A stretch of 55,677 nucleotides of DNA from Streptomyces macrolidinus (GTDB lineage Bacteria; Actinomycetota; Actinomycetes; Streptomycetales; Streptomycetaceae). Position numbers and translations under genes: made by a program. The stretch spans positions 1 through 55,677 of the forward strand of contig NZ_JAMWMR010000035.1 of NCBI RefSeq assembly GCF_023887685.1, in the 5' to 3' direction. This document shows positions 16,905 to 26,195 of this stretch, in pieces (position 1 is the first letter of the stretch; each line of letters opens with the position of its first letter). The notes below the pieces were generated by a model that worked only from the letters and a program-made list of their open reading frames with translations, was not told the origin of the DNA and did no database searches.

Positions 16905-17612
16905 TCAGGGCAGCGTGTCTTCTTGCGGTGGTGCAGGCAGTGGCGCACCGCTCTCCTGGGTGCCGCACGGCCGGTAGGTCAGGGCGGCTCGATGCTTGCC
17001 CACCCTGTCGAGGACGAAGGCGGCGACGAGTGCCCCCACCATGGGTGCGAGCAGGTACACCCACAGGAACGACAGCTTCCCCGAGGCCATGGCCGGTCCG
17101 AATTGGCGCGCCGGGTTGACCGATCCTCCTGTGGTGGTGCCCAGTACGACGATGGCTCCGCCGATCAGCACTCCGACCAGCCAGGGGACGAGGGGGGCCA
17201 GACGCGAAGACTGAAGGAAGTACCCGACGAGGTAGACGATGAGACCCATGCTGGCCGCTTCCGCGAAGAACAACTCGATGGCGGTCCAGCCCGCGCCGGG
17301 CTGCAGTACGGCGTAGGAGGTGGGTGGTTGGCGGGCCGGTGGTCCCCAGACGGCGCCGGCCAGGAGTACGCCGAGTGTGGATCCGATGAGCTGCGCCACG
17401 ATGTAGGGGACGACGGCGACTCCGGGGAAGACCCCGAAACGCCATGTGGCGAAGGAGATCGCCGGATTCATGTGTCCCCCGGTCATCCGGCCCGGTGGGC
17501 TGAGGATGAGCGCGGCGATGAGCAGCCCGACCGCTACGCCGACGATCAGCAGTTGCAGGTGGATCCGAGGGACCCGGTCGGAGATGGAGGACGGGCCCAT
17601 CACCCACCGCAC
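16905..17612 (-). CDS. MIP-family aquaporin/glycerol channel, N-terminally short
   Basis: A 235-residue channel protein with both NPA boxes: GGHMNPAISFATW near residue 47 and GGSVNPARQFGPA near 165. Membrane helices surround them (LLIVGVAVGLLIAALIL; VVPYIVAQLIGSTLGVLL; LVPWLVGVLIGGAIVVL; LWVYLLAPMVGALVAAFVL). A normal MIP protein has six helices and starts 25-30 residues earlier. Here TM1 is missing because an in-frame TGA lies 24 codons upstream of the GTG at 17612, and VRWVMGP is already the end of the usual first helix region. It is therefore either a truncated gene or mis-sequenced upstream. The C-terminus is Pro-rich. Confidence 0.7.
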   Translation of the reverse strand: MRWVMGPSSISDRVPRIHLQLLIVGVAVGLLIAALILSPPGRMTGGHMNPAISFATWRFGVFPGVAVVPYIVAQLIGSTLGVLLAGAVWGPPARQPPTSYAVLQPGAGWTAIELFFAEAASMGLIVYLVGYFLQSSRLAPLVPWLVGVLIGGAIVVLGTTTGGSVNPARQFGPAMASGKLSFLWVYLLAPMVGALVAAFVLDRVGKHRAALTYRPCGTQESGAPLPAPPQEDTLP

Positions 17613-17675
17613 GATCGGTGAATCGGCGGCGCCGCTGGGGCTGTTGGCCGCGGACGAGGCTCTGGTGCCGCCGGT

Positions 17676-19063
17676 TCAGCCGCTGTCTCGGTGAACGGGG
17701 AGGTAGTGGGAGACGGTGAAGCGGTGCTCGGGGTCCACCAGCGACCTTGCCTTCTCCTCGGCCGCACGGTCGTATCCGGTGAGCCGGCCGCCGTGCTGCC
17801 GCTCGTGTTCTTCCCATGAGGCCACCGTGAAGAGCTCCAGGTATCTGTCCGGCTGTGAGCCGTCTTGGTACAGATCCCAGTGCAGGGCGCCGGTGCGCAG
17901 GCGGGAGCGGCCCACGGCTCCCATCGCGTCGGTGAACGCGTCGGCGCGGTCGGCCGGGACGCGGTACTCGACCGTGACGAGGACCGGTCCGGTGGATGCC
18001 GACGGGTCCAGGACCATGGCGGGAGTCGGCCAGTGCATCGAGGGCGACCGGTCCAGGGAGGTGTCCGGCACGGAGATGAACAGTCCGACCAGGGAACCGA
18101 TCACCAGCACCACGGCCGCCACCAGCAGAGCGTCTCGTACGCCGATCGCGTCGGCGGCCCTGCCCCACACCGCGGCGCCGATCGCCAGGCCGCCCTGGCA
18201 GACGGTCAGGTAGACGGCCAGTGCTCGGGCCCGTACCCACTCGGGGGCCGTCACCTGCATCTGGGCATTGAGGATCGACAGGACGCCGACCCAGGCGAGG
18301 CCGGAGAACACCAGGGCCACGCCGATGATCCAGGGGACGCGCACCACGGCGAGCACGAACAGCGTCAGCGCGAGCCCGCGGGGATCATGCGTTCGGCGGC
18401 CATGGTGTCGGCTCTCGCCGAGCGGTGCCAGGTGGCCAGTGCGGCCAACGTGACAAGGAAGGACGCGGCGTTGACGGCGAAGACGGCGGCCGTACCGGCC
18501 AGGGCCACGACCAGGCCGCCGAGGGCGGGGCCGATGGCACGGGCCATGTTCATGTTCACCCCGCCCAGGGCGGCGGCGGCCGGGATCAGGTCCCGTCTGG
18601 CCACGAGTTCGGGCTGGATGGCCTGCCATGCCGGGTTCATCAGTGCCGTGCCGCAGCCCAGGAAGAAGGTCAGGACCAGGACGCCGTAGGAGTTCATCTG
18701 CCCGAGTGCGGTCAGGGCGGCGCGCAGTGCGGCGGCCGTGAGCATGACCAACTGGGCGGTGAACAGGAGTTTGCGGCGGTCGACGATGTCGGCCAGGGCC
18801 CCGGCGGGAATGCCGAGCAGCAGGACCGGCAGGCTGGCTGCCGTCTGCACCAGGGCGATCAGGCCCGGCGACCCCCGCTGTTCGGTGATCAGCCATTGGG
18901 CGCCGACCGTCTGCATCCAGCTCCCGATATTGGACACGAACTGGGCCAGCCACAGCGTCCGGAACACCGGTACGGACAGCGGCGCCCAGTACGAGGCGGG
19001 GCGGGAAGGCGGGGCGGGCGGCTGGGCCGGGGCCGCCGTACCGCCGTTCGCGGGTGGAGTCAT
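17676..19063 (-). pseudogene. MFS transporter with C-terminal ABM-like domain, internal deletion
   Basis: The gene starts with a Pro/Ala-rich leader, then TM1-6 of an MFS_3 (enterobactin-exporter-like) transporter. FRTLWLAQFVSNIGSWMQTV and GIPAGALADIVDRRKLLF (loop 2-3 motif) are clear, up to ERMIPAGSR. Near 18378 the frame changes and homology resumes only at LTLFVLAVVRVPWIIGVALV and AEWVRARALAVYL-type sequence. About 80-90 residues (TM7-9) are missing, beyond a simple frameshift. A soluble tail with VTVEYRVPADRADAFTDAM and GALHWDLYQDGSQPDRYLELF follows, as is normal for this subfamily. It is inactive as a transporter unless the assembly is wrong. Confidence 0.75.
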
Positions 19064-19168
19064 CCCAGGTGTCCTGGGGTGGGAGGAGTGGTGATGGCGG
19101 GCCCCGAGGCGGACGAACAGTCGTGGTACACGCGAGTGTTGCGGGCTGTGCGGCCCGGCGCGCCGGGT

Positions 19169-19822
19169 TCAGTGTCCGCTGATCATGGCGCGGGCGTAGG
19201 TGACGCCCACTCCGTAGGCTCCCGCGTGCTGCATGACGACGTCCATGACCGGCTCGTAGGTCTCGGTGCGGCCCCAGTCACGCTGCCATTCGAGGAGTGT
19301 GGTGAGCCAGGTCGTGGGGACGACACCGCGCTGGGTCATGCGCAGGACGGCGTTGTTGTGGGCGTCCACCGAAACGCCGCCGCAGGCGTCGGTGGGGACG
19401 TACACCTGGTAGCCCTGGTCGGTCGCGGACAGCGCGGCCAGCGAGATGCAGACCTCGGTCCACAGACCGGCCAGGACGATCTTGGGCCGCCCGGTGGCCT
19501 TGACCGCGTCGACGACGCGCTGGTCCTCCCAGCAGTTCATGGTGGTGCGGTCGATGGGCTGTTTGTCGGGGAACTGCTCCGCCAGGGGCGCGAGCAGGGG
19601 GCCGGAGAAGGTCTTGGAGGCGACGGTGGTCAGCACGACCGGTACGTCGAAGACCTTGGCGGACTTGGCCAGGGCCACCGTCGCGTTGATGATCTCACCG
19701 CGGTCTGCGTTGGTGGTGCCGAAGAACATCTGCGGCTGGTGGTCCACCATCAGCACGACGCTGTCGTGCGGGCTGAGGAGCTGCGCGGCGGGGTCGGCCT
19801 TGACGGCCTGGATGTCGACCAT
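19169..19822 (-). CDS. Isochorismatase-family cysteine hydrolase
   Basis: A 217-residue hydrolase of the isochorismatase/nicotinamidase fold. The catalytic Asp is in VVLMVDHQPQMFFG near residue 26, the catalytic Lys in SKTFSG or nearby, and the nucleophile Cys in LAGLWTEVCISLAALSA near residue 117, preceded by the cis-peptide region. The ATG at 19822 has GGTGGAAGAG upstream. It is not a pathway isochorismatase by context: it sits between an MFS transporter remnant and a YtcJ-type amidohydrolase. Those neighbours suggest degradation of an imported amide; that is inference. Confidence 0.85.
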   Translation of the reverse strand: MVDIQAVKADPAAQLLSPHDSVVLMVDHQPQMFFGTTNADRGEIINATVALAKSAKVFDVPVVLTTVASKTFSGPLLAPLAEQFPDKQPIDRTTMNCWEDQRVVDAVKATGRPKIVLAGLWTEVCISLAALSATDQGYQVYVPTDACGGVSVDAHNNAVLRMTQRGVVPTTWLTTLLEWQRDWGRTETYEPVMDVVMQHAGAYGVGVTYARAMISGH

Positions 19823-19910
19823 GGTCTCTTCCACCCTTCATCTGGTGCGGGTTGTACGGTGCCGATCCGGGCTGCCGGCGGACTGCCGCTCGGTCTGCGT
19901 CCGCGGTCGG

Positions 19911-21816
19911 TCACAGTACGAAGCAGGAGTCGAAGATCTCGGATGCGGCGGAGCCGTTGTCGGGGGCGAATCCGCGGACGACGCGCCATTGGCGGTGTTC
20001 CTCGGACTCGGCCGCGGCGTCGACCAGGGCTCGGGCCTGGCGCAGTCCGGAGGGCGGGGTCGGGAACATGGTGTGGTGGTAGCCGCCGTAGTAGGCGACG
20101 GGGCTCCAGGACGGTTCCACGCCGGGCAGTGGCGGGGCCAGTCCTTCGAACTCCCCCGCCGCGTGGACGACACGTCCGCCGACGACGGTCAGGAGGGACT
20201 CGATGTGTGAGATGTCCTCCTCCGGGACCGTGAAGAAGTCCGCCGACAGAACCGCCAGGTCGGCGTAGTAGCCCTCCTTGAGGATGCCCTTCACATCGCT
20301 CTCACCGGTGAGTCGCGCTCCGGCGACGGTGTACATGCGCAGGGCGGTGTCCCGGTCGACGCGGTTCTCGGGAGAGGCCAGGATCCGGCCGCCGATGGAG
20401 CGGCCCCGCACCAGCCATTCCAGGGAGAGCCAGGGGTTGTAGCTGGAGACCCGGGTGGCGTCGGTGCCGGCGGCGACCGTCAGGCCCTGGTCGAGCATCT
20501 TGCGGATCGGCGGCGCGTCAGCGGCGCGGGCCGCTCCGTAGCGGTCGACGAACGCGCTGCCCTGGAACATCATCTGGTTCTGGATGGACAGGGCGCCGCC
20601 CATGGCGTCGATACGGTCAAGGGCCGCTTCGGACACGGTCTCGGCGTGGTCGAAGAACCAGGGGACGCCGCGCGGGAAGCCGCCGTCGGCCGCGATCTTG
20701 TCGAACACGTCGAGGTTGGCGTCGATGGTCTCCCCGTAGGTGGCGGGCAGGCGGAGGCCCCAGCCGTTGTCGAGGAGCAGGCGTACCGCGGCCTCCAGTT
20801 CGCTGTCGGCGCGCTCGGGCCGCAGGGGCCGCGGCTCGGTGAAGTTCTCGTAGTCGGCGGGCGACCAGGCCAGGTTCTCCCCGGCCCCGTTGAGGCGAAG
20901 CCACTCGTCGCCGTCGCCGGGCCGCACCGAACCGATCCAGCGGCGCAGGTCGTCCAGTTCCTGCCCGGCGGTCTGCGGGAAGAGGTGGTAGGCGATGCGC
21001 AGGGTCAGCAGGCCCTGTTCGGCGAGCTTCATCACCGCCCCGTAGTTCTCGGGGAAGTTCTGGAATCCGCCGCCGGCGTCGATCGCGCTGGTCAGGCCGA
21101 GCCTGTTCAGCTCGTGCAGGAAGTGCCTGGTGGAGCCGAGCTGTTCGTTCTCCGGCAGGGTGGGGCCCTTGGCGAGGGTGGCGTAGAGCAGTCCGGCCGC
21201 GGGCGCGGCGAGCAGCATGCCGGTGGGTTCACCGGAGTGGTCCCGGACGATCTGGCCGCCGGGGGGTGCGACGGAGTCCTTGGTGTATCCGACCGCTCTG
21301 AGGGCCGCGCGGTTGAGGATCGCGGACTGATACAGGTGCAGCACGAAGACGGGTGTCAGGTGCCGCGGCGTTCAGTTCCGAGACCGTGGGCAGGCGGCGC
21401 TCGGCGAACTGTTCGCCGGTCCACCCGCCCACCACTCGCACCCACTGGCCCTCGGGGGTGCGTGCGACCTGCTCGCGCAGCATCCACAGGGCGGTGCGCA
21501 GCGAGGGGACGCCGTCCCAGCGCATCTCCAGGAGGTAGTTCAGGCCACCGCGGATCACATGCAGGTGGGAGTCGTTGAGCCCGGGGACGACGCGTCGGAT
21601 GAGTGCGTCGATGACGCGGGTGTCCGGACCTACGTAGGGGGCGATCCGTGCGTCGTCGCCGATGGCGACGATCCGTCCGGCGCGTACGGCCAGGGCCGCG
21701 GCGGTGGGCCGGGTGGTGTCTCCGGTATGGATACGTCCGTTGCGGATGACCAGTTCGGCCGGCTCTTGTGCGTTCGGGTCGACGGCGACGCCGTCTACGG
21801 ACATGGTGTTGATCAT
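19911..21816 (-). pseudogene. YtcJ-like amidohydrolase, single frameshift
   Basis: Two frames reconstruct a metal-dependent amidohydrolase of about 635 residues. The first (ATG 21816, GGAG upstream) has the N-terminal beta-domain ELVIRNGRIHTGD and the metal motif LNDSHLHVIRGG (HxH). At about 21352, beside a G-run, the frame changes and the rest follows: LHLYQSAILNRAALRAVGYT, SAIDAGGG, FFDHAETVSE (metal His), AGTDATRVSSYNPW (catalytic Asp) and YYADLAVLSADFFTVPEEDI. Repair needs two bases in a short C-run (coding strand). Otherwise it is full length. It runs with the isochorismatase-like, MFS and aquaporin genes, suggesting one catabolic unit for an N-substituted or amide compound. Confidence 0.8.
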
Positions 21817-22064
21817 CTGGACGCTCCATGGCGCACGGGGCTGCGGGCCCGGTCCGTACTGGCCGCCGGGCGAGGTCAGATGGTGGTGGACGGAATCCGG
21901 CGTCGGGCGACGCACTGGGGTACGCGGGCCCTGCCGTGTCAGCGTGCGGTGCCGGCCCTGTGACGCAGAGCCGGCACCGAGAAGCGAATAGGACTCTTGC
22001 CCCTGTTCGGGAGGCTAGTCGCGATCCCACGGGCGGGCATCTCGGTCGGCCCGCGCCATCGGGT

Positions 22065-22100
22065 GTCTCCCGGTGACGCGGGCCACGTCTCCCGGTGACG
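22065..22100. repeat. Pair of 14-bp direct repeats 22 bp apart
   Basis: GTCTCCCGGTGACG occurs at 22065-22078 and again at 22087-22100, exactly two helical turns apart. The pair lies in the divergent control region between the amidohydrolase and FUSC genes. It may be a regulator binding site. Confidence 0.7.
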
Positions 22101-22161
22101 GGGACCACACCGGCTGGGCGGTGAGGGATGTCACCCGTCCACCGTTCGACGCGAACCGGGC

Positions 22162-23334
22162 ATGGGGTGCAACCATCTTCTTGTGCAACTTTCAACCATC
22201 TTGCCCGGTCGCCTGCCGGTACCCGCGATCAGGCGGGCGCACCGCCTCGTCGGCGGGTTCCGTCACCGGCGGCCCCGTCAGTTGGCCTATGGGATCAAGG
22301 CGCTGACGGCGGCGCTGCTCGCCTGGGCCCTCGCGGGCCCGGCGGCTCCCGAAGGGCGCGCCTATGTGGCGGTCGCCACGGCCTTGCTCATGGTCAACGC
22401 GTCCACGGTGTACCGCTCGGTCACCAACGCCCTGCAGAGCATCGCGGCAAAGGTCGTCGGCCTGGTCCTCGCCTTGATGACCGTCCGGCTGCTGGGGCCG
22501 ACCGCGGGTGCCATCGCGGTCATCGCTCTGCTCACGGTTCTGGCGGGTCCTCGCCGTACGTCCGACGGACGGCTGCAGGTCGCTTCCACCGCAGTCGTCG
22601 CACTGGCCGCGATGGCGGGCGATCCGATGGGCGGCCTGGTCTCGCCCGTGCTCCAGACACTGGCCGGCGCGGTCGTCGGTATCGCGGTCAACGCCCTGGT
22701 GCTGCCCCCACTACACGTGGACGACTCCGACTCCGCCGTCAGGACTCTCGCCCATGCCGTCGGGGAACTGCTGCACGACATGGGCACCGGCCTGGCCCGA
22801 GGGGAATTGCGCTCCAAAGCACCTGGGTGGCTGCACCGGGGACGCCAACTCGAGAAGCACCTGGCGTTCACCCAGGAGCAGGTGCGCCAGGCCGACGAGA
22901 GTCTGCGCTGGAACGCGCGCTGCGTCACCCATGGGTCACATGACGTGACGTACGGCGAACTGTTCAGCGCCCTGCGCGGGGTGTCGCTCCAGGTACGCGG
23001 AATCGCGCGGACCCTCGCCGACAACGCCTACGACCACCCCGACCGTCATCTGGGGCTCCAGTTCCTCGAGCGCTATGCCGAGACCCTGCAACTGGCGGGT
23101 ACGGCGGTCCGGAGCCTGGTCGACGACCTGCGCACGGAGACCGACCCCGCAGACCCTCACGAGCGGCTGCGGACGGCGATCGAGGGCGCGCTGGCCTGGC
23201 ACGAGACCCTGACCGACCTGATCGGCCAGGGAACCCTCACCAAGCCGGGCGCATGGCATGTCTACGGCTCACTCATGACGGACGTGGAGCGGCTGTTGGC
23301 CGACCTGGACTACGCGGGCGCGCACCGGACATGA
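22162..23334 (+). CDS. FUSC/aromatic-acid-exporter-like membrane protein
   Basis: A 390-residue protein of the FUSC (fusaric acid resistance-like) group. The first half holds six closely packed membrane helices, e.g. GIKALTAALLAWALAGPAA, VAVATALLMVNASTVYRSV, VVGLVLALMTVRLLG and TLAGAVVGIAVNALVLPPLHV, with the RSVTNALQSIAAKVVG loop typical of the family. The second half is a cytosolic coiled helical domain (LEKHLAFTQEQVRQADESLRWNAR; DLRTETDPADPHERLR). Proteins of this type export aromatic or xenobiotic acids. The start is unsure: ATG 22162 has no good binding site, and a GTG at 22183 is possible. The gene is divergent from the amidohydrolase. Confidence 0.75.
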   Translation: MGCNHLLVQLSTILPGRLPVPAIRRAHRLVGGFRHRRPRQLAYGIKALTAALLAWALAGPAAPEGRAYVAVATALLMVNASTVYRSVTNALQSIAAKVVGLVLALMTVRLLGPTAGAIAVIALLTVLAGPRRTSDGRLQVASTAVVALAAMAGDPMGGLVSPVLQTLAGAVVGIAVNALVLPPLHVDDSDSAVRTLAHAVGELLHDMGTGLARGELRSKAPGWLHRGRQLEKHLAFTQEQVRQADESLRWNARCVTHGSHDVTYGELFSALRGVSLQVRGIARTLADNAYDHPDRHLGLQFLERYAETLQLAGTAVRSLVDDLRTETDPADPHERLRTAIEGALAWHETLTDLIGQGTLTKPGAWHVYGSLMTDVERLLADLDYAGAHRT

Positions 23335-23336
23335 GG

Positions 23337-24263
23337 TCAGCCGGAGACGACGTCGTGGATCTCGGCGATGTAACCGCCGGGGAACTGCACGACGGCGCTG
23401 TCGCGTCCGCCCGAGCGGTGGGGACCCGACAGCACGGTGGCACCGGCGGCCTTGGCCTTGCTCAGGGTCGTCGCGAGGTTCGCCACCCGGTAGCCGGTGA
23501 CCTCGCGCCCGTACGGGTAGGGCAGGTGTCCGTTGGTCACCGAGACGACGGTCCTGCCGAAGGGGGAGGTGACACGGATCCGGCGGAACGTCTGTCCGGG
23601 CAGACCGATCTCGCTCGCGTCCGCCCTCGGGACGTCCGACTCGATCGTCCCGCTGGTGAACTTCAGGTAGGAGCCGAGGAACGCGCTCACCGCGTCCGGC
23701 GGCAGGTACACCCGGTTCTCCGGGGTGGTCTCCAGCGGCTTGTACACCGGTGCCGTGGTGTGCCAGTACAACTGCGTGTTGACCCCGCCGGGGAACTGGA
23801 TGACCGCGTCCCGGCCCACCGGGTCGAGGAAGGGGGACACGATGACCTTGGCGCCGCTGGCGCGGGCCTGCTCGATCCCGGCGGGCATGCTTGTCACGAG
23901 CCACCCGGTGCGCTCCGCCCCGAACGGGTACGGGACGGGCGTCTGGAAGTCGAAGACCGACAGGGTGCCGACGGGCGAGAAGAGGAGCTGGGACTTGGTC
24001 CGGCTCGGGGTGGGGGTGACGTCGGTGACCGAGACGGCGGTGCTGGTGCCGCCGAAGGTGGCCTTCCACGCGGCGGCGAAGGCCGGCATGGTGCCTGGTC
24101 GGACGTATACGTGTGTCGTGTTGTACTGCGTGCCGACCGCTGTTCGGGAGCCGGTTCGGACGGCCGTCGAGGGGGCGTGCGCCACAGCCGGTGCCGTCTG
24201 CCCGGTCAGCAGGCCGGTGGTGGCGGCTATGGGCAGAAAGCAGGAGAGAACACGCTTCCTCAT
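23337..24263 (-). CDS. Secreted protein with two glyoxalase/VOC-like halves
   Basis: A 308-residue exported protein. The ATG at 24263 has GGAGGAG upstream, then a Sec signal (KRVLSCFLPIAATTGLLTGQTA) cleaved near VAHA. The mature part is made of two similar halves that each end in a strand such as GRDAVIQFPGGVNTQLYW (near residue 165) and GRDSAVVQFPGGYIAEIHD (near 300). Each half also has a Pro-Tyr-Pro-[FY]-G turn (VPYPFGAERTGW; LPYPYGREVTGY). This internal duplication and the Glu/His at the strand ends fit the vicinal-oxygen-chelate fold. An extracellular VOC protein is unusual; its substrate is unknown. It has only a 2-base gap to the FUSC gene and converges with it. Confidence 0.7.
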   Translation of the reverse strand: MRKRVLSCFLPIAATTGLLTGQTAPAVAHAPSTAVRTGSRTAVGTQYNTTHVYVRPGTMPAFAAAWKATFGGTSTAVSVTDVTPTPSRTKSQLLFSPVGTLSVFDFQTPVPYPFGAERTGWLVTSMPAGIEQARASGAKVIVSPFLDPVGRDAVIQFPGGVNTQLYWHTTAPVYKPLETTPENRVYLPPDAVSAFLGSYLKFTSGTIESDVPRADASEIGLPGQTFRRIRVTSPFGRTVVSVTNGHLPYPYGREVTGYRVANLATTLSKAKAAGATVLSGPHRSGGRDSAVVQFPGGYIAEIHDVVSG

Positions 24264-24405
24264 GGGGCTCCTCCGATTCGAGGCGGCGGCTGCCAGGAAC
24301 TTCCTCGGTCCGTGCCTGGTTCCTGCCGGGCCAGTGCGGCGAGACCGGCGACTTCGGTGCGGAATCGCACACGCACAAAGAGTAATCACGTTGGTGTGAC
24401 GGCGC

Positions 24406-24449
24406 ATGCCGAGGGAGTAGCGCCACTATGCCGAGGGAGCAGCGCCACT
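24406..24449. repeat. 22-bp tandem duplication upstream of the TPP riboswitch
   Basis: Two adjacent 22-base units (24406-24427 and 24428-24449, beginning ATGCCGAGGGAG) differ at a single position. They lie in the promoter region of the thiamine-regulated transporter. Confidence 0.85.
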
Positions 24450-24524
24450 TCGGTCACAGCGGAACGGTGAGCCGACCGCGGCAACGGGAGTGTCGGGACG
24501 AGGGGTTACCCTGTCCGTCGTACT

Positions 24525-24597
24525 GGACACGGGGTGCCCCAACGAGGGCTGAGATCACACCCGTTGAACCTGAACCAGTTCGTACTGGCGGAGGGAT
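24525..24597 (+). promoter_or_regulatory. TPP riboswitch (THI element)
   Basis: The conserved THI pieces occur in order: ACACGGGGTGCCCC, then GGGCTGAGATCACACCC (24546-24562), TTGAACCTGAACCAGTT, and the closing GTACTGGCGGAGGGA. The last element contains the Shine-Dalgarno GGAGGG used by the transporter start at 24605. Binding of thiamine pyrophosphate should therefore hide the ribosome site and shut off translation. Confidence 0.93.
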
Positions 24598-24604
24598 GTC
24601 TTCC

Positions 24605-26011
24605 ATGCCTTTGGCGCATGTTTCCGGCGGGTTGCCCGCCGACGACCAGCAGACCGTCTTCAACGGACGGATGCCCGCGGCCCCCGGCGATCTCCGCGTC
24701 GAGGTGCACGGCATCGAGCCGGTCCCCGAGAGCAGTCGCTACGGCGGTCCCGGGCGCCTGTTCACCGTATGGTTCGCCCCCAATCTGACCATGACCGGCG
24801 TGTTCACCGGAACCGTCGGCATCGCCCTCGGCCTGGACTTCGCCACCGCGCTCACGGCCGTTGTGGTGGGCACCGTGCTCGGGGCGGTGCCCACCGCCTA
24901 CCTGGGCACCTGGGGAAGCCGGACCGGAGCCGGGCAACTGCCCCTGGCCCGGCTCGCGTTCGGCCGGGCCGTGACGGTACCCGGCATGCTGCAGTGGCTG
25001 TCCACGGTCGCCTGGGACGCACTGATCGGACTGTTCGGCGGGGACGCGCTGGCGCGGCTGTGCGGCTGGCCGTTCTGGCTCGGCGTGCTGGTCATGATGC
25101 TGGGCCAAGGCGCCCTCGGCGTCCTGGGTTACGAGGCCATTCACCGGCTCCAGAGCGTCATGACCTTCGTGCTCGCCGCCGCGTTCGCACTGATCGCCTG
25201 GCGGCTCCTCGACGGTGTCCACCCCGCGGGCACCGGCCCCGCACACGGCGCCGACCGGGCCGGCGCGGCCATTGTGACCAGCACCGTCGCACTGAGCCTG
25301 GCGCTCTCCTGGGCCCCGTACGCCAGCGACTTCAGCCGCTACCTGCCGCGCACCACCTCACGGCCCCGCATGTTCTGGTGCACCCTGCTCGGCCTAGTGG
25401 TCTCCTTCACGGCCGTCCAGACACTCGGCCTGTGGGGTGCGTCCGTCATGACCGACCAGACGGCCGCGGGCGTGGACAAGCTGCTGGGCGGCGGGCCGCT
25501 GGGCGCGTTCGGGCTGCTCGCCGTGACGTTGGCGGCTCTGTGCAGCAACGCCATGAACGACTACAGCGGTTCCCTGGCGCTGCAGACGGTCGGGGTGCGG
25601 CTTCCCCGCCCGGTCGCCGCCGCCCTCGCCGCCGTCCTCGGCTTCCCTCTGGTGCTGTGGATACACGCCGCCGACACCACAGCCCGCTTCCAGAACGTGC
25701 TGCTGTTCGTCGGCTACTGGATCCCCGGGTTCGTGGCGATCGTCATCGTCGACTGGCTCGCACGAGCACGGGCACGAGGCGGCGCGCCGGTCGAACTCAC
25801 CGCCGAAACCGCCCGGCCGCAACCCGCCCGGCCCGCACTGCTCGCGTTCGCCATCGCCTTCGCCGCGGCCGTGCCGTTCATGAACACCAGCCTGTACGAG
25901 GGTCCGGTCGCGGTCGCCCTGCACGGCGCCGACCTCTCGTACTACGTCGCCTTCCTCGTGGCCCTCGCCGTGTACGCCCCGCTGCGGCTGCGCCGAAGCC
26001 CGCGGCTCTGA
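24605..26011 (+). CDS. cytX: CytX-type NCS1 transporter, thiamine-precursor (HMP) uptake
   Basis: A 468-residue cytosine/purine permease-type (NCS1) transporter. It opens with VEVHGIEPVPESSRYGGPGRLFTVWFAPNLTMTGVF, the NCS1 signature before TM1. About twelve helices follow, with SWAPYASDFSRYLPRTT (substrate-site TM6 region) and NAMNDYSGSLALQTVGV (TM8). Its position directly behind a TPP riboswitch identifies it as the CytX group, predicted to import hydroxymethylpyrimidine for thiamine synthesis. ATG 24605 lies ten bases behind the riboswitch Shine-Dalgarno. An ATG at 24596 touches the Shine-Dalgarno and is less likely. It is monocistronic; no thiamine enzyme genes are adjacent. Confidence 0.92.
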   Translation: MPLAHVSGGLPADDQQTVFNGRMPAAPGDLRVEVHGIEPVPESSRYGGPGRLFTVWFAPNLTMTGVFTGTVGIALGLDFATALTAVVVGTVLGAVPTAYLGTWGSRTGAGQLPLARLAFGRAVTVPGMLQWLSTVAWDALIGLFGGDALARLCGWPFWLGVLVMMLGQGALGVLGYEAIHRLQSVMTFVLAAAFALIAWRLLDGVHPAGTGPAHGADRAGAAIVTSTVALSLALSWAPYASDFSRYLPRTTSRPRMFWCTLLGLVVSFTAVQTLGLWGASVMTDQTAAGVDKLLGGGPLGAFGLLAVTLAALCSNAMNDYSGSLALQTVGVRLPRPVAAALAAVLGFPLVLWIHAADTTARFQNVLLFVGYWIPGFVAIVIVDWLARARARGGAPVELTAETARPQPARPALLAFAIAFAAAVPFMNTSLYEGPVAVALHGADLSYYVAFLVALAVYAPLRLRRSPRL

Positions 26012-26019
26012 TCCACCGA

Positions 26020-26038
26020 CGACCTCGCCGGGAGGTCG
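26020..26038. terminator. Short hairpin after cytX
   Basis: The stem CGACCTC/GAGGTCG (7 bp, 5-base loop) starts nine bases after the cytX stop and is a plausible terminator of modest strength. Confidence 0.45.
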
Positions 26039-26195
26039 GTCATGGCCGGTCAGGTGGCTTCTGCTGAGTGAGCCGCTCTACAGTCGGTCCGAGCGGCAAC
26101 GGGCCACTGGTAGACCGGACTTGCCGACTGGATCGACCAGAGGAAGGCGTTGGCGTGACCGTTTCCAGGGCGCCCCTGGGCCGGGCAGCCTGCGG

